Shown: positions 26,086-35,075 of the stretch, piece after piece | How positions within the stretch are numbered: position 1 is the stretch's first letter | Layout: each line of letters begins with the position of its first letter | NCBI GenBank assembly: GCA_045806965.1 | Contig: JBJMIG010000021.1 | Coordinates: 1-64,000 of the forward strand | Direction of reading: 5' to 3' | Source: DASYTH01 sp045806965 | GTDB lineage: Bacteria; Actinomycetota; Actinomycetes; Mycobacteriales; Pseudonocardiaceae | DNA: 64,000 bases | Made by a program: the position numbers and the translations under genes | Notes under the pieces: generated by a model | Database searches by the model: none | What the model saw: the letters and a program-made list of their open reading frames with translations, nothing else | Told to the model about the DNA's origin: nothing

Positions 26086-26099
26086 TCGATTTCAATCGA
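26086..26099. promoter_or_regulatory. Palindromic operator candidate for the galactanase gene
   Basis: TCGATT-TC-AATCGA, 87 bp ahead of the GH53 start. Its size and AT-rich symmetry resemble LacI-family operators that commonly control actinobacterial glycoside hydrolase genes; no such regulator is encoded nearby. Confidence 0.35.
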
Positions 26100-26185
26100 A
26101 CAGGACCGATCAGCTTTCTTACATGTTGACACAGGAAGCGACAGGGCTCACCGTGGGAGCAGGCCGTGGTCAGGAGGGATCCATC

Positions 26186-27742
26186 ATGCGCACATGGCTG
26201 GCGGGTGCCGGGGTGTTGGTCGCGGTGGCGGGGTTGAGCGTGGCCGGTGTGGGCGCGGCCGCCGGGGATGCCGGCTCCGAGCCGCTGGTCGACGTGGCGC
26301 TGCTCGGCACCGCCTGGGCGGACTCGGCATCGGCCGGCCACGAGGCGGCGCTGGCGATCGACGGGGACGGCGCGAGCAGTTGGTGCCCGGCCGGCGACCG
26401 GGGTGCCGTCGTGGTCGATTTGCGCCGGCAGCAACGGATCGAGGGCTTCGGGTTGACCCTGTTCGGCACCGCCGGACCGGGCGCGGTGCGGATCGACGCC
26501 GGTTCGAGCCCGGCCAGGCTGCGCCCGGTCGCGTCGGCCGCATCGGTGGCCGCGGGCACGCCGACCTGGTTGCCCGGCGCCCGGACCGAGGCGCGCTACG
26601 TTCGGCTCGGCGTTGCCGGCGGCTCGTGCGTCGGCGCGCTGCGGGTGCTCGGGCACTCCCCGGCCGCGCGCCACATGGTGCGTGGCGACGACCTGTCCTT
26701 CGCCGTGCAGGAGGCCGCGATCGGCAACGTGTACCGGGACCGGGGTGCGCGACAGTTGCCCGAGCGGATTCTCGCCGCGCACGGCGCGAACTATGTGCGG
26801 CTGCGGTTGTGGACCGATCCGCCCGGCGGCTACAGCGACCTGGCGTCGGTGCTCACCATGGCCAGGCGGGCGCACGCGGCGGGCCTGCGCATCCTGCTCG
26901 ACTTCCACTACTCCGACTTCTGGGCCGACCCGCAGACGCAGGCGACGCCGAAAGCGTGGCAGGGCCAGGATCTGCCGACTCTGGCCGGCACGGTTCGCGG
27001 CTATACCAGGGATGTGCTCAACGCACTGGCCGCCCAGCACACACCGGCGAGCATGGTGGCGATCGGCAACGAGATCCGCAACGGCATGTTGTGGCCGACC
27101 GGCCAGTTGGACTGGACCACCGGCGCGGGCTGGGACGCACTCGGCACGCTGTTGCGCGCCGGGGTCGCCGGCGCCGCGGATGCGGTTGGGCCGACCCCGC
27201 TCATTCAGATACATTTCGACCAGGGCGGTGACAACGCGTTCAGCCGGACGTTCTTCGACCACATCGTGGCGCAGCAGGTGCCGTTCGACATCATCGGGCT
27301 GTCCTACTACCCGTTCTGGCACGGCACGCTGACCCAACTGCGGCACAACGTCGACGACCTTTCCGCGCGTTACGGCAAGGATGTCGCCATCGCCGAGACG
27401 CAGTACGGCTGGACGCTCAAGCAGGGCGACAGCACGGGCAACTTCCTGTGGCAGGAAAGCCAGGTCGTGCCGGGCTATCCGGCGACGCCTGGCGGCCAAC
27501 TGGCCTTCGTCTCCGACCTCGCCTCGATCATCGCCGCCGTACCGGGCGATCGCGGCCTCGGGGTGTTCTACTGGCAGCCGGAATGGATTCCCGGGGTGGG
27601 CTGGACACCCGGCGCCGGCACGCCCAACGACAACCTCACCATGTTCGACTTCGACGGTGACGCGCTGCCCGCCGTGCAGTACGTCAACCCGTTGCTGGCC
27701 TGTGCGCGGTACCCGGCACAGGTCGCGTGCGCGTCCCGCTGA
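26186..27742 (+). CDS. Secreted arabinogalactan endo-beta-1,4-galactanase (GH53) with N-terminal discoidin-like module
   Basis: A 518-residue exported enzyme that should cut beta-1,4-galactan. Signal peptide at about 1-28; then an F5/8-type-C-like carbohydrate-binding module (about 30-165; ALAIDGDGASSWCP, ARYVRLGVAG). The GH53 barrel follows (DLSFAVQEA, YVRLRLWTDPPGGY, LDFHYSDFWADP). The acid/base glutamate is in AIGNEIRNGMLWP and the nucleophile in VAIAETQYGWT. ATG 26186 has the ribosome site CAGGAGGGAT. It converges on an exporter gene 6 bp away. The module plus GH53 layout points to plant-polysaccharide use. Confidence 0.9.
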   Translation: MRTWLAGAGVLVAVAGLSVAGVGAAAGDAGSEPLVDVALLGTAWADSASAGHEAALAIDGDGASSWCPAGDRGAVVVDLRRQQRIEGFGLTLFGTAGPGAVRIDAGSSPARLRPVASAASVAAGTPTWLPGARTEARYVRLGVAGGSCVGALRVLGHSPAARHMVRGDDLSFAVQEAAIGNVYRDRGARQLPERILAAHGANYVRLRLWTDPPGGYSDLASVLTMARRAHAAGLRILLDFHYSDFWADPQTQATPKAWQGQDLPTLAGTVRGYTRDVLNALAAQHTPASMVAIGNEIRNGMLWPTGQLDWTTGAGWDALGTLLRAGVAGAADAVGPTPLIQIHFDQGGDNAFSRTFFDHIVAQQVPFDIIGLSYYPFWHGTLTQLRHNVDDLSARYGKDVAIAETQYGWTLKQGDSTGNFLWQESQVVPGYPATPGGQLAFVSDLASIIAAVPGDRGLGVFYWQPEWIPGVGWTPGAGTPNDNLTMFDFDGDALPAVQYVNPLLACARYPAQVACASR

Positions 27743-27748
27743 CCTTCG

Positions 27749-29248
27749 TCAGTCCACTGTAGACGGAGCAGAGGCCGGCTCCGTGGCCGGAACTCCGCCG
27801 GGCATGACCATGATCGCCAGCACCACGACGACGGCGATCACGCCGGTGCCGATGAACACCGCGTGGATGGCGGTGGCCAGGACGTCAGCGGGTAGGTGCT
27901 CCGGGCCGGGTTGCCGATCGGCCGCCACCGCGGCGTTGACGATGGCGCCGAAGACCGCGATCCCGATCGCGCTGCCCACCGAGCGGGCGAAGAGGTTGGC
28001 GCCGGTGACCACCCCTCGGGTCGACCAGTCGGCCGAGGCCTGGGCGCCGACCAGGGCCGGCGAGTTGATGAACCCCAGGCCCGCGCCGATCACCAAGCAG
28101 GCGGCGGCAAGTGTGACCACCGAGCTGGTGGGATCGATGGAGATCAGGATGACGGCTCCGGCGATGGCGAAGGCCGCGCCGAGCAACGCGGTGTTGCGGA
28201 ACCCGAACCGCAGGTACACCCGGCCGGACAGGGTGGCGGCGACCGGCCAGCCGAGGGTGAGGGCGGCGACGGCGAACCCGGCGACCACCGCGCTGGTGCC
28301 GAGAACCCGCTGGGCGTAGAGCGGAACGTAGGAGGTCAACCCGATCAGCAGCACGCCGACGCACAGGGTGGCGGCGTTGGAACCGACCAGGACCCGGCGC
28401 CGGAAGACCCACAGCGGCAGGATCGGTTCGGCCGCGCGCCGCTCCACCAGGCCGAACAGCAGCAGCAGGACCATCGCGCCGGTCAGCACGGCGATGCTGA
28501 CCGGCGATCCCCAGGCCCAGTCGACGCCGCCGGCGAGCAGTCCAAGGATGAGCAGCGCGCCGCCGGTCGCGAGCAGCGCGGCGCCCGCGTAGTCGATGGT
28601 GTGGGACTTCTTCTCGACCCGTTCGGTGAAGCCGCGCCGGAGCATCCCGATCGCCAGCACGGCGATCGGGATGTTCACGAAGAAGATCCACCGCCACGAC
28701 ACGTAGTCGGAGAACACCCCGCCGAGCGTCGGGCCGACCACCGATGCGGTGGCCCACACGCTGGCCAGGTAGCCGATCACCCTGGCCCGCTCGGCCACGG
28801 TGTAGATGTCGCCCACGATGGTCTGCCCGATCGGCACCACCGCTCCCGCACCCAGACCTTGCAGCGCCCGGAACACGATCAGCGACAGCATGCTCCACGC
28901 CGAGCCGCACAGCACCGAGCTGACCAGGAAGATCATGATGCCGAGCTCCATCATCGGCCGGCGGCCGACGATGTCGGCGAACTTCGAGTACAGCGGCACC
29001 GAAACCGCCTGGGCCAGCAGATAGACCGAGAACAGCCACGGGAACTGGGAGAACCCGCCGAGATCGGCGACCACGGAGGGCACCGCGGTCGCCAGGATCG
29101 TCGAGTCGATCGCGACCAGCGCGGTGGACAGCATCACCGCAAGCAACACCGGTCCACGATCCGACCGCAGCCCAACAGCCCGCCCATCCGCCACATTCCC
29201 GCGAACACCGCGCGAGCTGGGATCATTCCCCGGACGCGGCAACATCAC
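27749..29248 (-). CDS. MFS multidrug exporter (DHA2, 14 membrane segments)
   Basis: A 499-residue proton-driven exporter of the DHA2 family. Visible: motif A SKFADIVGRRPMM between TM2 and TM3, motif B/C regions RALQGLGAGAVVP and ASVVGPTLGGVFSDYVSWRWIFFVNIP. Length and hydrophobic pattern fit 14 segments. The start is GTG 29248, or ATG 29245 immediately after. The substrate is unknown; two MarR-type regulators lie 0.5-1.5 kb away but are not adjacent enough to assign control. Confidence 0.88.
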   Translation of the reverse strand: MMLPRPGNDPSSRGVRGNVADGRAVGLRSDRGPVLLAVMLSTALVAIDSTILATAVPSVVADLGGFSQFPWLFSVYLLAQAVSVPLYSKFADIVGRRPMMELGIMIFLVSSVLCGSAWSMLSLIVFRALQGLGAGAVVPIGQTIVGDIYTVAERARVIGYLASVWATASVVGPTLGGVFSDYVSWRWIFFVNIPIAVLAIGMLRRGFTERVEKKSHTIDYAGAALLATGGALLILGLLAGGVDWAWGSPVSIAVLTGAMVLLLLFGLVERRAAEPILPLWVFRRRVLVGSNAATLCVGVLLIGLTSYVPLYAQRVLGTSAVVAGFAVAALTLGWPVAATLSGRVYLRFGFRNTALLGAAFAIAGAVILISIDPTSSVVTLAAACLVIGAGLGFINSPALVGAQASADWSTRGVVTGANLFARSVGSAIGIAVFGAIVNAAVAADRQPGPEHLPADVLATAIHAVFIGTGVIAVVVVLAIMVMPGGVPATEPASAPSTVD

Positions 29249-29467
29249 CGGCGCAGGACTCTGACCTACCGAGACGGTGGGGCGGGCCGGCGGATCATCC
29301 GAAGGGGACGCACCCGCGGCGTGACTCGCCTAGCCGAGACGAGCGTGCGTTGTCGAGAGTCCCGGGCTGATAGTCGGCTGAGAATCTCCGAACGGCGGCA
29401 CTTCCGACCCGGCCAGGGCCGTTGATACCGGTGAGGCGGCCAACGCGGCCGCGCGGAGGAGTTCGCC

Positions 29468-29743
29468 ATGAGCCTGGTCGGTGCCCTGCTCGGGTACGCC
29501 CTGACGGTGTTCGTCGTGCTGCTGATCGCTCGAATGGTGCTGGACTGGGCGGGGGTGGTGACCAGCGGTCCGCCGTGGGTGAGCCGGGCCCGGGTGCTGA
29601 CCTACGCCGGCACGGAGCCGGTGCTCGCGCCGGTGCGGCGGGTGCTGCGGCCGGTGCGTGCGGGTGGCTTCTCGATCGATCTGGCGTTCACCGCCGTCTT
29701 CGTGGTCGCGCTGATCCTGCGATCGGCCGCGTTCAGCTTGTAG
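29468..29743 (+). CDS. YggT-family membrane protein
   Basis: A 91-residue protein with two hydrophobic segments (about 5-30 and 68-88) around a loop with PVLAPVRRVLRPV, the YggT signature. ATG 29468 follows GGAGGAG. YggT proteins usually sit near sepF/divIVA; this copy is away from division genes. Its 3' end overlaps the convergent winged-helix gene by 11 bp. Function unresolved in the family (osmotic and membrane roles suggested). Confidence 0.85.
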   Translation: MSLVGALLGYALTVFVVLLIARMVLDWAGVVTSGPPWVSRARVLTYAGTEPVLAPVRRVLRPVRAGGFSIDLAFTAVFVVALILRSAAFSL

Positions 29744-30194
29744 CCAACACCTCGATCTCTTCCTCGGCCTCTTCCTGTACCCGGCGGGTGATCGCCTGGA
29801 GCGTGCGCACCGTCGTCTCGATGGCGTTGACATCGAACTGGCTCAGCAGCCGGACGGTTCGGCTGAAGACGTACTCGCGCAGACTCCGGTGCCGGGCTTC
29901 CCCCTCGGCGGTCAGGTCGACCTCGGCGTCACCGCGGATGAGTCCCTCGGCCTCGAGCCGGACGAGCAGGGCGACGGTGGATTCGGCGTCGAGGGTCGGT
30001 ACACCCTCGAGAACCGTGCGCAGCGTCTCCCGGGCGAGACCCGGTCCGCGCGTGGCGATCAGTTGGAGGGCGTACCAGGTCTCGGGCGCGGTGTCGCGCA
30101 CGGCGAGATGTTCGCGCAGCACCCCGCTCAACGTCCGCTCGGCGAACGCGAGGGCCTGGCCGAACTCGCTGAAAACGGGAGGTGGTGTGGTCAT
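29733..30194 (-). CDS. MarR-like winged-helix regulator (divergent partner)
   Basis: A 153-residue protein with TWYALQLIATRGPGL, TVALLVRLEAEGLIRG and VDLTAEGEARHRSLRE, which fit the helices, recognition region and wing of a MarR-type domain. A C-terminal dimerisation helix is rich in Glu. It faces the MarR gene at 30267 across a 72-bp gap holding two palindromes, suggesting shared control. Similarity to characterised MarR proteins is moderate, and the ligand is unknown. Confidence 0.65.
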   Translation of the reverse strand: MTTPPPVFSEFGQALAFAERTLSGVLREHLAVRDTAPETWYALQLIATRGPGLARETLRTVLEGVPTLDAESTVALLVRLEAEGLIRGDAEVDLTAEGEARHRSLREYVFSRTVRLLSQFDVNAIETTVRTLQAITRRVQEEAEEEIEVLATS

Positions 30195-30219
30195 GTCGAG
30201 TTCCGTTCACTAGGATGGA

Positions 30220-30229
30220 CAGGTACCTG
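30220..30229. promoter_or_regulatory. Operator candidate 1 in the MarR divergent gap
   Basis: The perfect palindrome CAGGTACCTG. It shares CAGG-N2-CCTG with the second site at 30245-30262; centres are 29 bp apart. Confidence 0.5.
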
Positions 30230-30244
30230 ACGACCATAACGAAG

Positions 30245-30262
30245 TAGACAGGGACCTGTCTA
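30245..30262. promoter_or_regulatory. Operator candidate 2 in the MarR divergent gap
   Basis: TAGACAGG-GA-CCTGTCTA, 8-bp perfect arms with a 2-bp centre, ending 4 bp before the MarR start codon. It occupies the place of a ribosome site, so binding would block expression of the regulator itself. Confidence 0.6.
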
Positions 30263-30266
30263 TCTA

Positions 30267-30710
30267 ATGACGGCGAACTTTCCCAGTCGGCCCTTGATCG
30301 GGTTCCTGCTTCGGATGCTCTACCAGCACCACGCGCAGGGCATCGATGCCGCGCTGCGCGAGGCCGGGTTCGACGACATCCGGCCGGCGGCGGGGAACGT
30401 GTTCCCGTTCGTCCCGCCAGGTGGCATCAGCGTGTCAGAGCTCGCCGAGCTGGCCAGGGTGCGCAAGCAGTCCATGGCCCAGGCGGTGGAGGCGCTCGAA
30501 CGCTCGGGCTATGTCGAGCGTCGGCCCAATCCGGTTGACCGCCGCTCCCGCCTGGTGTTCCTCACCGAACGCGGCGCGTCGGTCCCCCCGGTCACCCACG
30601 CGGCCGCCGAGCGCGTGGAACAGCAATGGGCGGAGTTGATCGGCCCGCAAGAGCTCCAGGCGCTGCGCACCGGCTTGCTGCACCTGTTGACCGCGCTCCC
30701 CGACCGGTAA
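30267..30710 (+). CDS. MarR-family transcriptional regulator
   Basis: A 147-residue MarR protein with a typical winged helix: ISVSELAELARVRKQSMAQAVEALERSGYVERRPNPVDRRSRLVFLTERG (residues about 53-103), where DRRSR is the wing. No Shine-Dalgarno precedes ATG 30267; the upstream palindrome reaches almost to the start. Likely an autorepressor acting also on the divergent gene. A strong terminator follows at 30714-30737. Confidence 0.9.
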   Translation: MTANFPSRPLIGFLLRMLYQHHAQGIDAALREAGFDDIRPAAGNVFPFVPPGGISVSELAELARVRKQSMAQAVEALERSGYVERRPNPVDRRSRLVFLTERGASVPPVTHAAAERVEQQWAELIGPQELQALRTGLLHLLTALPDR

Positions 30711-30713
30711 ACC

Positions 30714-30737
30714 CGGCCGGCCCGAGGGCCGGCCGGT
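30714..30737. terminator. GC-rich hairpin between MarR and alpha/beta-hydrolase genes
   Basis: CCGGCCGGCCC (30714-30724) and GGGCCGGCCGG (30727-30737) form a perfect 11-bp stem around GA, between convergent genes. Confidence 0.75.
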
Positions 30738-30761
30738 GCCGTGCGGAAACGGGTGCGCGGT

Positions 30762-31808
30762 TCAGGGCAGTGCGATACCGCGAATCCAGGTGAGCATCGC
30801 GCTGTGTGCGACCGGCGCGGAGGGGTGCTGACTGAGCATGTGGCCACTGCCGGCCGTGACCTGGGCGGTGACCGAGGGCGCGTGGGTGAAGTAGGGCAGT
30901 TCCAGGTTTCGGACCGAGGTGGTCGTACACGTCATGCCATCGGAACCGCCACAGACGAGGTTGTCGAACTGACCCATGGCGATCAGCACGGGCACCGTGA
31001 TGCCCTGCGTCGGCGAGCCCGCGGCGGGGCCGGTGACCAGCGGGAGGGCGGTGTTCACCTCGGCATAGGTGATGGTGTCCTTCCACACCTCGTCCTGGGC
31101 GATCACCGCCGGGTCGGCGGTCGCGGTGTTGTAGTACAGCGCCGCGCGGGAGCCGGGAACCGTGGTCAGGTAGCCGGAGGTCGGATCGGCCGGCTGGAGG
31201 CTTGAGATGATCAGGTTGAGCCAGGACTGTTTCATGGCGTGCGCACTGCCGGCGAACGCGAAGGCGCTGATGTCGGAGTAGCGGCCGCCGTAGTCGTAAC
31301 CGTGCACGGCGCCGAGGCTGTGGCCGACCCACACCACCTTGCCGAACGGCGAGCCGCCAATGGTGCCGTTGCGAAGCTGGGTGACCACCCCGTGCAACGC
31401 CGTGGTGCCGGACTGGATGGTGAGGCCGCCGGCGGCGGTGTGGGTGCTCTCGCCGTGACCGAGGCGATCGACCGCGAAGGTGGCATAGCCCGCGTTGACC
31501 GCGTCCTGGACGAACGAGTACGTGGATGGGTTCTGCGGCCAGTCCCAGACCTGGCGGGTGTAGGTCGCCCCGTGTACGAGGAGCAGGACGGTGTGCGGCA
31601 TCGGGGCGAAATCGGGGCGGCACAGGGTGCCACCCATCTTCAGGTCGACCGGGCCGCCGTCGACACTGGACACTCTGGTGGTGATCATCGAGCACACCAC
31701 CACCACCGGGGTGGCGCTGACGGCGGCCGGCACAGCCACGCCCGGCGCGACAACCGCCAGACCGGCGGCCACGAACAGAGACAAGGTTCTTCTCAGGCGT
31801 CTACTCAT
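30762..31808 (-). CDS. Secreted alpha/beta-hydrolase
   Basis: A 348-residue exported hydrolase. Signal peptide at about residues 1-32 (LRRTLSLFVAAGLAVVAPGVA). The fold shows LLLVHGATYTRQVWDW (oxyanion side), the nucleophile in VGHSLGA, the acid in IAMGQFDN and the histidine in TAGSGHML. Three extra cysteine-containing loops suggest disulfides. ATG 31808 is the first start giving a clean signal peptide; the frame is open to 32033. Probable esterase or lipase, substrate unknown. Confidence 0.82.
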   Translation of the reverse strand: MSRRLRRTLSLFVAAGLAVVAPGVAVPAAVSATPVVVVCSMITTRVSSVDGGPVDLKMGGTLCRPDFAPMPHTVLLLVHGATYTRQVWDWPQNPSTYSFVQDAVNAGYATFAVDRLGHGESTHTAAGGLTIQSGTTALHGVVTQLRNGTIGGSPFGKVVWVGHSLGAVHGYDYGGRYSDISAFAFAGSAHAMKQSWLNLIISSLQPADPTSGYLTTVPGSRAALYYNTATADPAVIAQDEVWKDTITYAEVNTALPLVTGPAAGSPTQGITVPVLIAMGQFDNLVCGGSDGMTCTTTSVRNLELPYFTHAPSVTAQVTAGSGHMLSQHPSAPVAHSAMLTWIRGIALP

Positions 31809-32166
31809 GTTTGCCAATCCCCGTTCGTCGATGAAATCATCGAATTGTTGCCGCATTCGACAAACGGGGGCCCCCAGAATGTCTATCCGTCCGGGACGAA
31901 CGGTGGACGTATCCTGCTCGCTTCCCGCCGGCAGCACGAGTACACGCTCCCGGGTAGTGCGGTATTCACAGTCCTGGGCATGGGATCCGCACGCCGTGCC
32001 TGACGTCCGGACGCCACTGTCCGCACCGGACACCGGCCGGGTCCGGTGACTTGTTGTCCACAGTCGACCGCGGATAGTTCGCCGCGACGCTCACCCAAAA
32101 CAGACCGGGCAACTCCGCTCAGTTGCCTTCGCGCGGGGACTCGCGGGGTTGCGCCGGGGCGCCGGC
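31809..32166. other. 358-bp gap between hydrolase and copper monooxygenase genes
   Basis: No gene with plausible codon use. It contains the promoter region of the hydrolase and, at 32123-32144, one degenerate copy of the 21-bp repeat (22 bases here). Nothing else is recognised. Confidence 0.45.
32123..32144. repeat. Degenerate single copy of the dispersed 21-bp repeat
   Basis: Begins TTGCCTTCGCGCGG and ends ACTCGC, matching the consensus at most positions with one inserted base. Confidence 0.5.
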
Positions 32167-33369
32167 TCAGAGCTTGGCGGTCGCGGTGAGGGTGGCCAAG
32201 CACATCTCGTCGCTGGTGCCGTCTCCCCACACCACGTAACGCGGCTGGAGCGGCTTGAGCTCGGGCAGTTGGGCGCGCAGCGTCGCGTCGTGTGTGCAGG
32301 TGACCCGAAGGGTGTCGCCGCGGTTGAGGGTGACGGGCGCGGGCAGCGGTTGGCTGGACTGGTCGTCGAAGTTGAACGCAGGCTGGTCGAGAAGCTTGCG
32401 GGCGTTCGGCGTGCCCGGGTTCAACTCCACGGTCATGGACCGGCCGAGCAGGTGCATGTGCGGGGCGACGGAGAACACCCGGACCGGTTGCCGGACCTTG
32501 ATCTCGCACTGCTGGGTGGGCCCCGGAGTCGGCGCGCTTCCCCTGTTGCACAACGTGTTGAGGCCGTAAACCATGGAGCTGGCCTGATTGCCGGTGCGCT
32601 GCACCAGATCCCGCAGCGCCTGGCTGCGGTCGCACAGCGGGCCCGACTCGGTCGGGGCGCAGGGAAGTTCGATCGGGGCGGGGAGGCGCAGCGCGTGCAA
32701 CGCGGTGACCGCGGCGGTGCCGGGCATCAGCCGCAGGCGCACCGAGGACTGATCGGTCGGACCGGATTTTCCGTTGGTGGCCAACAGGTTGTAGTGCACC
32801 TGGAGGACGATCTGGCTGCCCGGCTGGACCGGGTAGCCGGCCAGTTCGGCGGTGAGCTCCTCCTGGTGGCCCGGCGCCCAGCCGCCGATGTAGGTCTCGC
32901 CGGACGAACCGCCGCCGAAGGACTCGAGCCCACCGGCGAGCCCGGTGCCGCCGAAGCACTGCCACCCGTCACCGCTGGCCGCGGTGTCCACGCTGCGCGC
33001 GTGCTCCACTTCGGACGCGGTGATGCTGTACAGGATGGCGTGATGCACGATCTCGGTGTTCTGCGGCAGGAACTGGCTGCCGGTGAGGTAGGCGGCGGCG
33101 GTGAGCTTCGGGTCGATCAGGAAGCACCGGTACTCGTCGGTGCCGCCCTGCGGCGGCGCGGGCTGATAGGGCTGGGCCAGGCCGATCTCGAGAAACCGCT
33201 CACCGTCGCGCAGCGGCACGGCCGGTGGCGGCGCGCTGCCGTGTACGTGCCCGGAGTGCGTCTCCGGAGCCGAACCGTCGCCGCCGGCTCCCTGCGGTGC
33301 CGGCGCCGAACCGCAGGCCGCCACGGTGAGGGCCACCGTCGCGGCCACGACTACCCGCCGTAGACCCAC
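32167..33369 (-). CDS. Lipoprotein of the copper type II ascorbate-dependent monooxygenase (PHM/DBH) family
   Basis: A 400-residue lipid-anchored protein. Signal peptide with lipobox TVAAC near residue 19, then a disordered His-containing linker (HSGHVHGS). Two beta-sandwich halves match peptidylglycine hydroxylating monooxygenase. The first copper site is the pair in EIVHHAILYS plus the histidine of LQVHYN. The second is the HxH of APHMHLLGRSM plus a methionine in TSDEMCLAT. Multiple cysteines suggest disulfides. In animals these enzymes hydroxylate peptides or dopamine; bacterial substrates are unknown. The GTG start 33369 is chosen for the lipobox. No redox partner is adjacent. Confidence 0.8.
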   Translation of the reverse strand: MGLRRVVVAATVALTVAACGSAPAPQGAGGDGSAPETHSGHVHGSAPPPAVPLRDGERFLEIGLAQPYQPAPPQGGTDEYRCFLIDPKLTAAAYLTGSQFLPQNTEIVHHAILYSITASEVEHARSVDTAASGDGWQCFGGTGLAGGLESFGGGSSGETYIGGWAPGHQEELTAELAGYPVQPGSQIVLQVHYNLLATNGKSGPTDQSSVRLRLMPGTAAVTALHALRLPAPIELPCAPTESGPLCDRSQALRDLVQRTGNQASSMVYGLNTLCNRGSAPTPGPTQQCEIKVRQPVRVFSVAPHMHLLGRSMTVELNPGTPNARKLLDQPAFNFDDQSSQPLPAPVTLNRGDTLRVTCTHDATLRAQLPELKPLQPRYVVWGDGTSDEMCLATLTATAKL

Positions 33370-33452
33370 CAGGCCACCGTACGCCTGAGCACCCGCCGAG
33401 GTCGCCCACGCCAGCAACGCGATACAGCTGACATCCCGCTGGAGCCGCGCAA

Positions 33453-35057
33453 CTAGGCGTCAGCGGTGGCCGGCTCGGGATCGGGCCGGATGAGCCGGGT
33501 GTTCGGCAGGCTGCGGGTGAGGAACAGGCTCAGCAACGCGATCGCGCTGGCGGCCAGCAGCGCCACCCGAAGCCCGAGCAGCTGCGCGTCGGCGTAGGTG
33601 TCGACCAGCGCGTCGGCCTCCTGGTCGGCGACGTTCGCCTGCTCCAGCGCGGCGTAGACCTGGTCAACCGACACGAAGTTGACCCCGCCCGAAACGGCGA
33701 CGCCGACCTGGTCCTTGACCGCGTCGGAGACCTGCGGGTTGGCGGAGAGGCCGGCCACGGTGGCGGCGGAGAGCACGCCGATCAGGATCGAGCCGATGAA
33801 CGCCGTGCCGAGCGAGGATCCGAGGTTCTGTGCGGTGTACTGGAGACCGCCGACCTCGCTGCGGTCCGCCTCCCCCACGCTGGACTGCGCGACGTTGCCG
33901 AGTTGGGCTGCGAGCAGGCCCATGCCGATGCCGAGGACCGCCATCGCGATGGCGAACGAGGCCTCGTTGAGCTCGGGTTCGATGGACGCGAGCAACCAGA
34001 GCGTCGCCAGCACCAGCACCCCGAAGCCGAGCCGAACCACCTGCCTCGGCGAGGCGTACCGGTTGAGGAGCGGTGCGCTCATCGCCGTGACGAGCATGGT
34101 GACCGAGACGGGCAACAGCCGCAGTCCGGTCTGGAACGCGTCGAGCCCCTGCACCACCTGTAGGTACAGCGGGATGGTGAAGAACAGCCCGAGCAGGATC
34201 AGGTTCTGGGCGAGCAGGGTGGACAGTGTCGCCCGCAGCGGCCGAATGCCGAACAGCCCGGAGCGCACCAGCGGCTCGCGGCCCCGCGCCTCCTGATGCC
34301 GCAACCAGGTTCGCATCAGCGCCAGCGTGACCAGCCCGGCGCCGATGACGAACACGGTCAGCGAGAAGCCGAGGATCGTGATCGGCGAGTCGCGGGGAAC
34401 CAGCCAGCCCCACACGGCGCTCTGCAGCACGCCGAGGACGATGAGGGTGAGACCGACGACGGACAGAGCGGCGCCGACGAAGTCGAACCGCCGGCGCGGA
34501 CCCGTGGCCGGCACGTCGTTGATCCAGCGCAGCGTCAGCAGCACGAACACGACCACGACCACCTCGCCGGCGAACACGAGCCGCCAGGTGAGATAGGTGG
34601 TGACCCAGCCGCCGAGCAGCGGTCCGACCGCGATGCCCGCGCCGGCCAGCCCACCGATCACGCCGTAGGCCAGCGCCCGGTCCGGCCCGGAGAAGTTCCC
34701 GCCGACCAGCGCGGCCAGTGCCGGCAGCACCAGCGCACCGCCGAGTCCTTCGATGATCGACCAGCCGATGAGCAGCACCCAGAGCTTCGGCGCGACGGCG
34801 GTCAGCAGGGAACCGGCGCCGTAGATCACCATGCCGATGGCGAACGTGCGCCGCCGGCCGAAGATGTCGCTGAGCTTCGCGCCCGTCATCAGGAACGCGG
34901 CCATCACCAGCGTGTAGATGGTGATGACGGCCTGGATGGTGCTGACCGTGGTGTCGAAGTCCTCGACCAGCTGGCTGATCGACACGTTCATCACCGAGGT
35001 GTCGAGCACCATCAGGAACTGTGCCGCGCCAAGGACGATCAGCGGCTTGAGTTGCAC
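33453..35057 (-). CDS. MFS drug exporter (DHA2 / EmrB-QacA type)
   Basis: A 534-residue 14-segment exporter. MVLDTSVMNVSISQLVEDF in TM1, motif A TGAKLSDIFGRRRTF, and AVGPLLGGWVTTYLTWRLVFAGEV are visible. A long non-membrane loop (about 420-490, QVSDAVKDQVGVAVSGGVNF) before the last segment is typical of actinomycete EmrB-type proteins. Start is GTG 35057. It lies 18 bp after the SHOCT gene on the same strand, so the two are likely co-transcribed. Confidence 0.88.
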   Translation of the reverse strand: MQLKPLIVLGAAQFLMVLDTSVMNVSISQLVEDFDTTVSTIQAVITIYTLVMAAFLMTGAKLSDIFGRRRTFAIGMVIYGAGSLLTAVAPKLWVLLIGWSIIEGLGGALVLPALAALVGGNFSGPDRALAYGVIGGLAGAGIAVGPLLGGWVTTYLTWRLVFAGEVVVVVFVLLTLRWINDVPATGPRRRFDFVGAALSVVGLTLIVLGVLQSAVWGWLVPRDSPITILGFSLTVFVIGAGLVTLALMRTWLRHQEARGREPLVRSGLFGIRPLRATLSTLLAQNLILLGLFFTIPLYLQVVQGLDAFQTGLRLLPVSVTMLVTAMSAPLLNRYASPRQVVRLGFGVLVLATLWLLASIEPELNEASFAIAMAVLGIGMGLLAAQLGNVAQSSVGEADRSEVGGLQYTAQNLGSSLGTAFIGSILIGVLSAATVAGLSANPQVSDAVKDQVGVAVSGGVNFVSVDQVYAALEQANVADQEADALVDTYADAQLLGLRVALLAASAIALLSLFLTRSLPNTRLIRPDPEPATADA

Positions 35058-35075
35058 CTGCGGGAGCCGGCCCGG

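Larger units (their letters stand above)
25705..26185. promoter_or_regulatory. 481-bp divergent gap with repeat and operator-like palindrome
   Basis: It separates the permease (minus) from the GH53 galactanase gene (plus). It holds two copies of the AAGGTGACATTCC element (25971-26021) and the palindrome TCGATTTCAATCGA at 26086-26099. No gene is evident. Confidence 0.6.
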
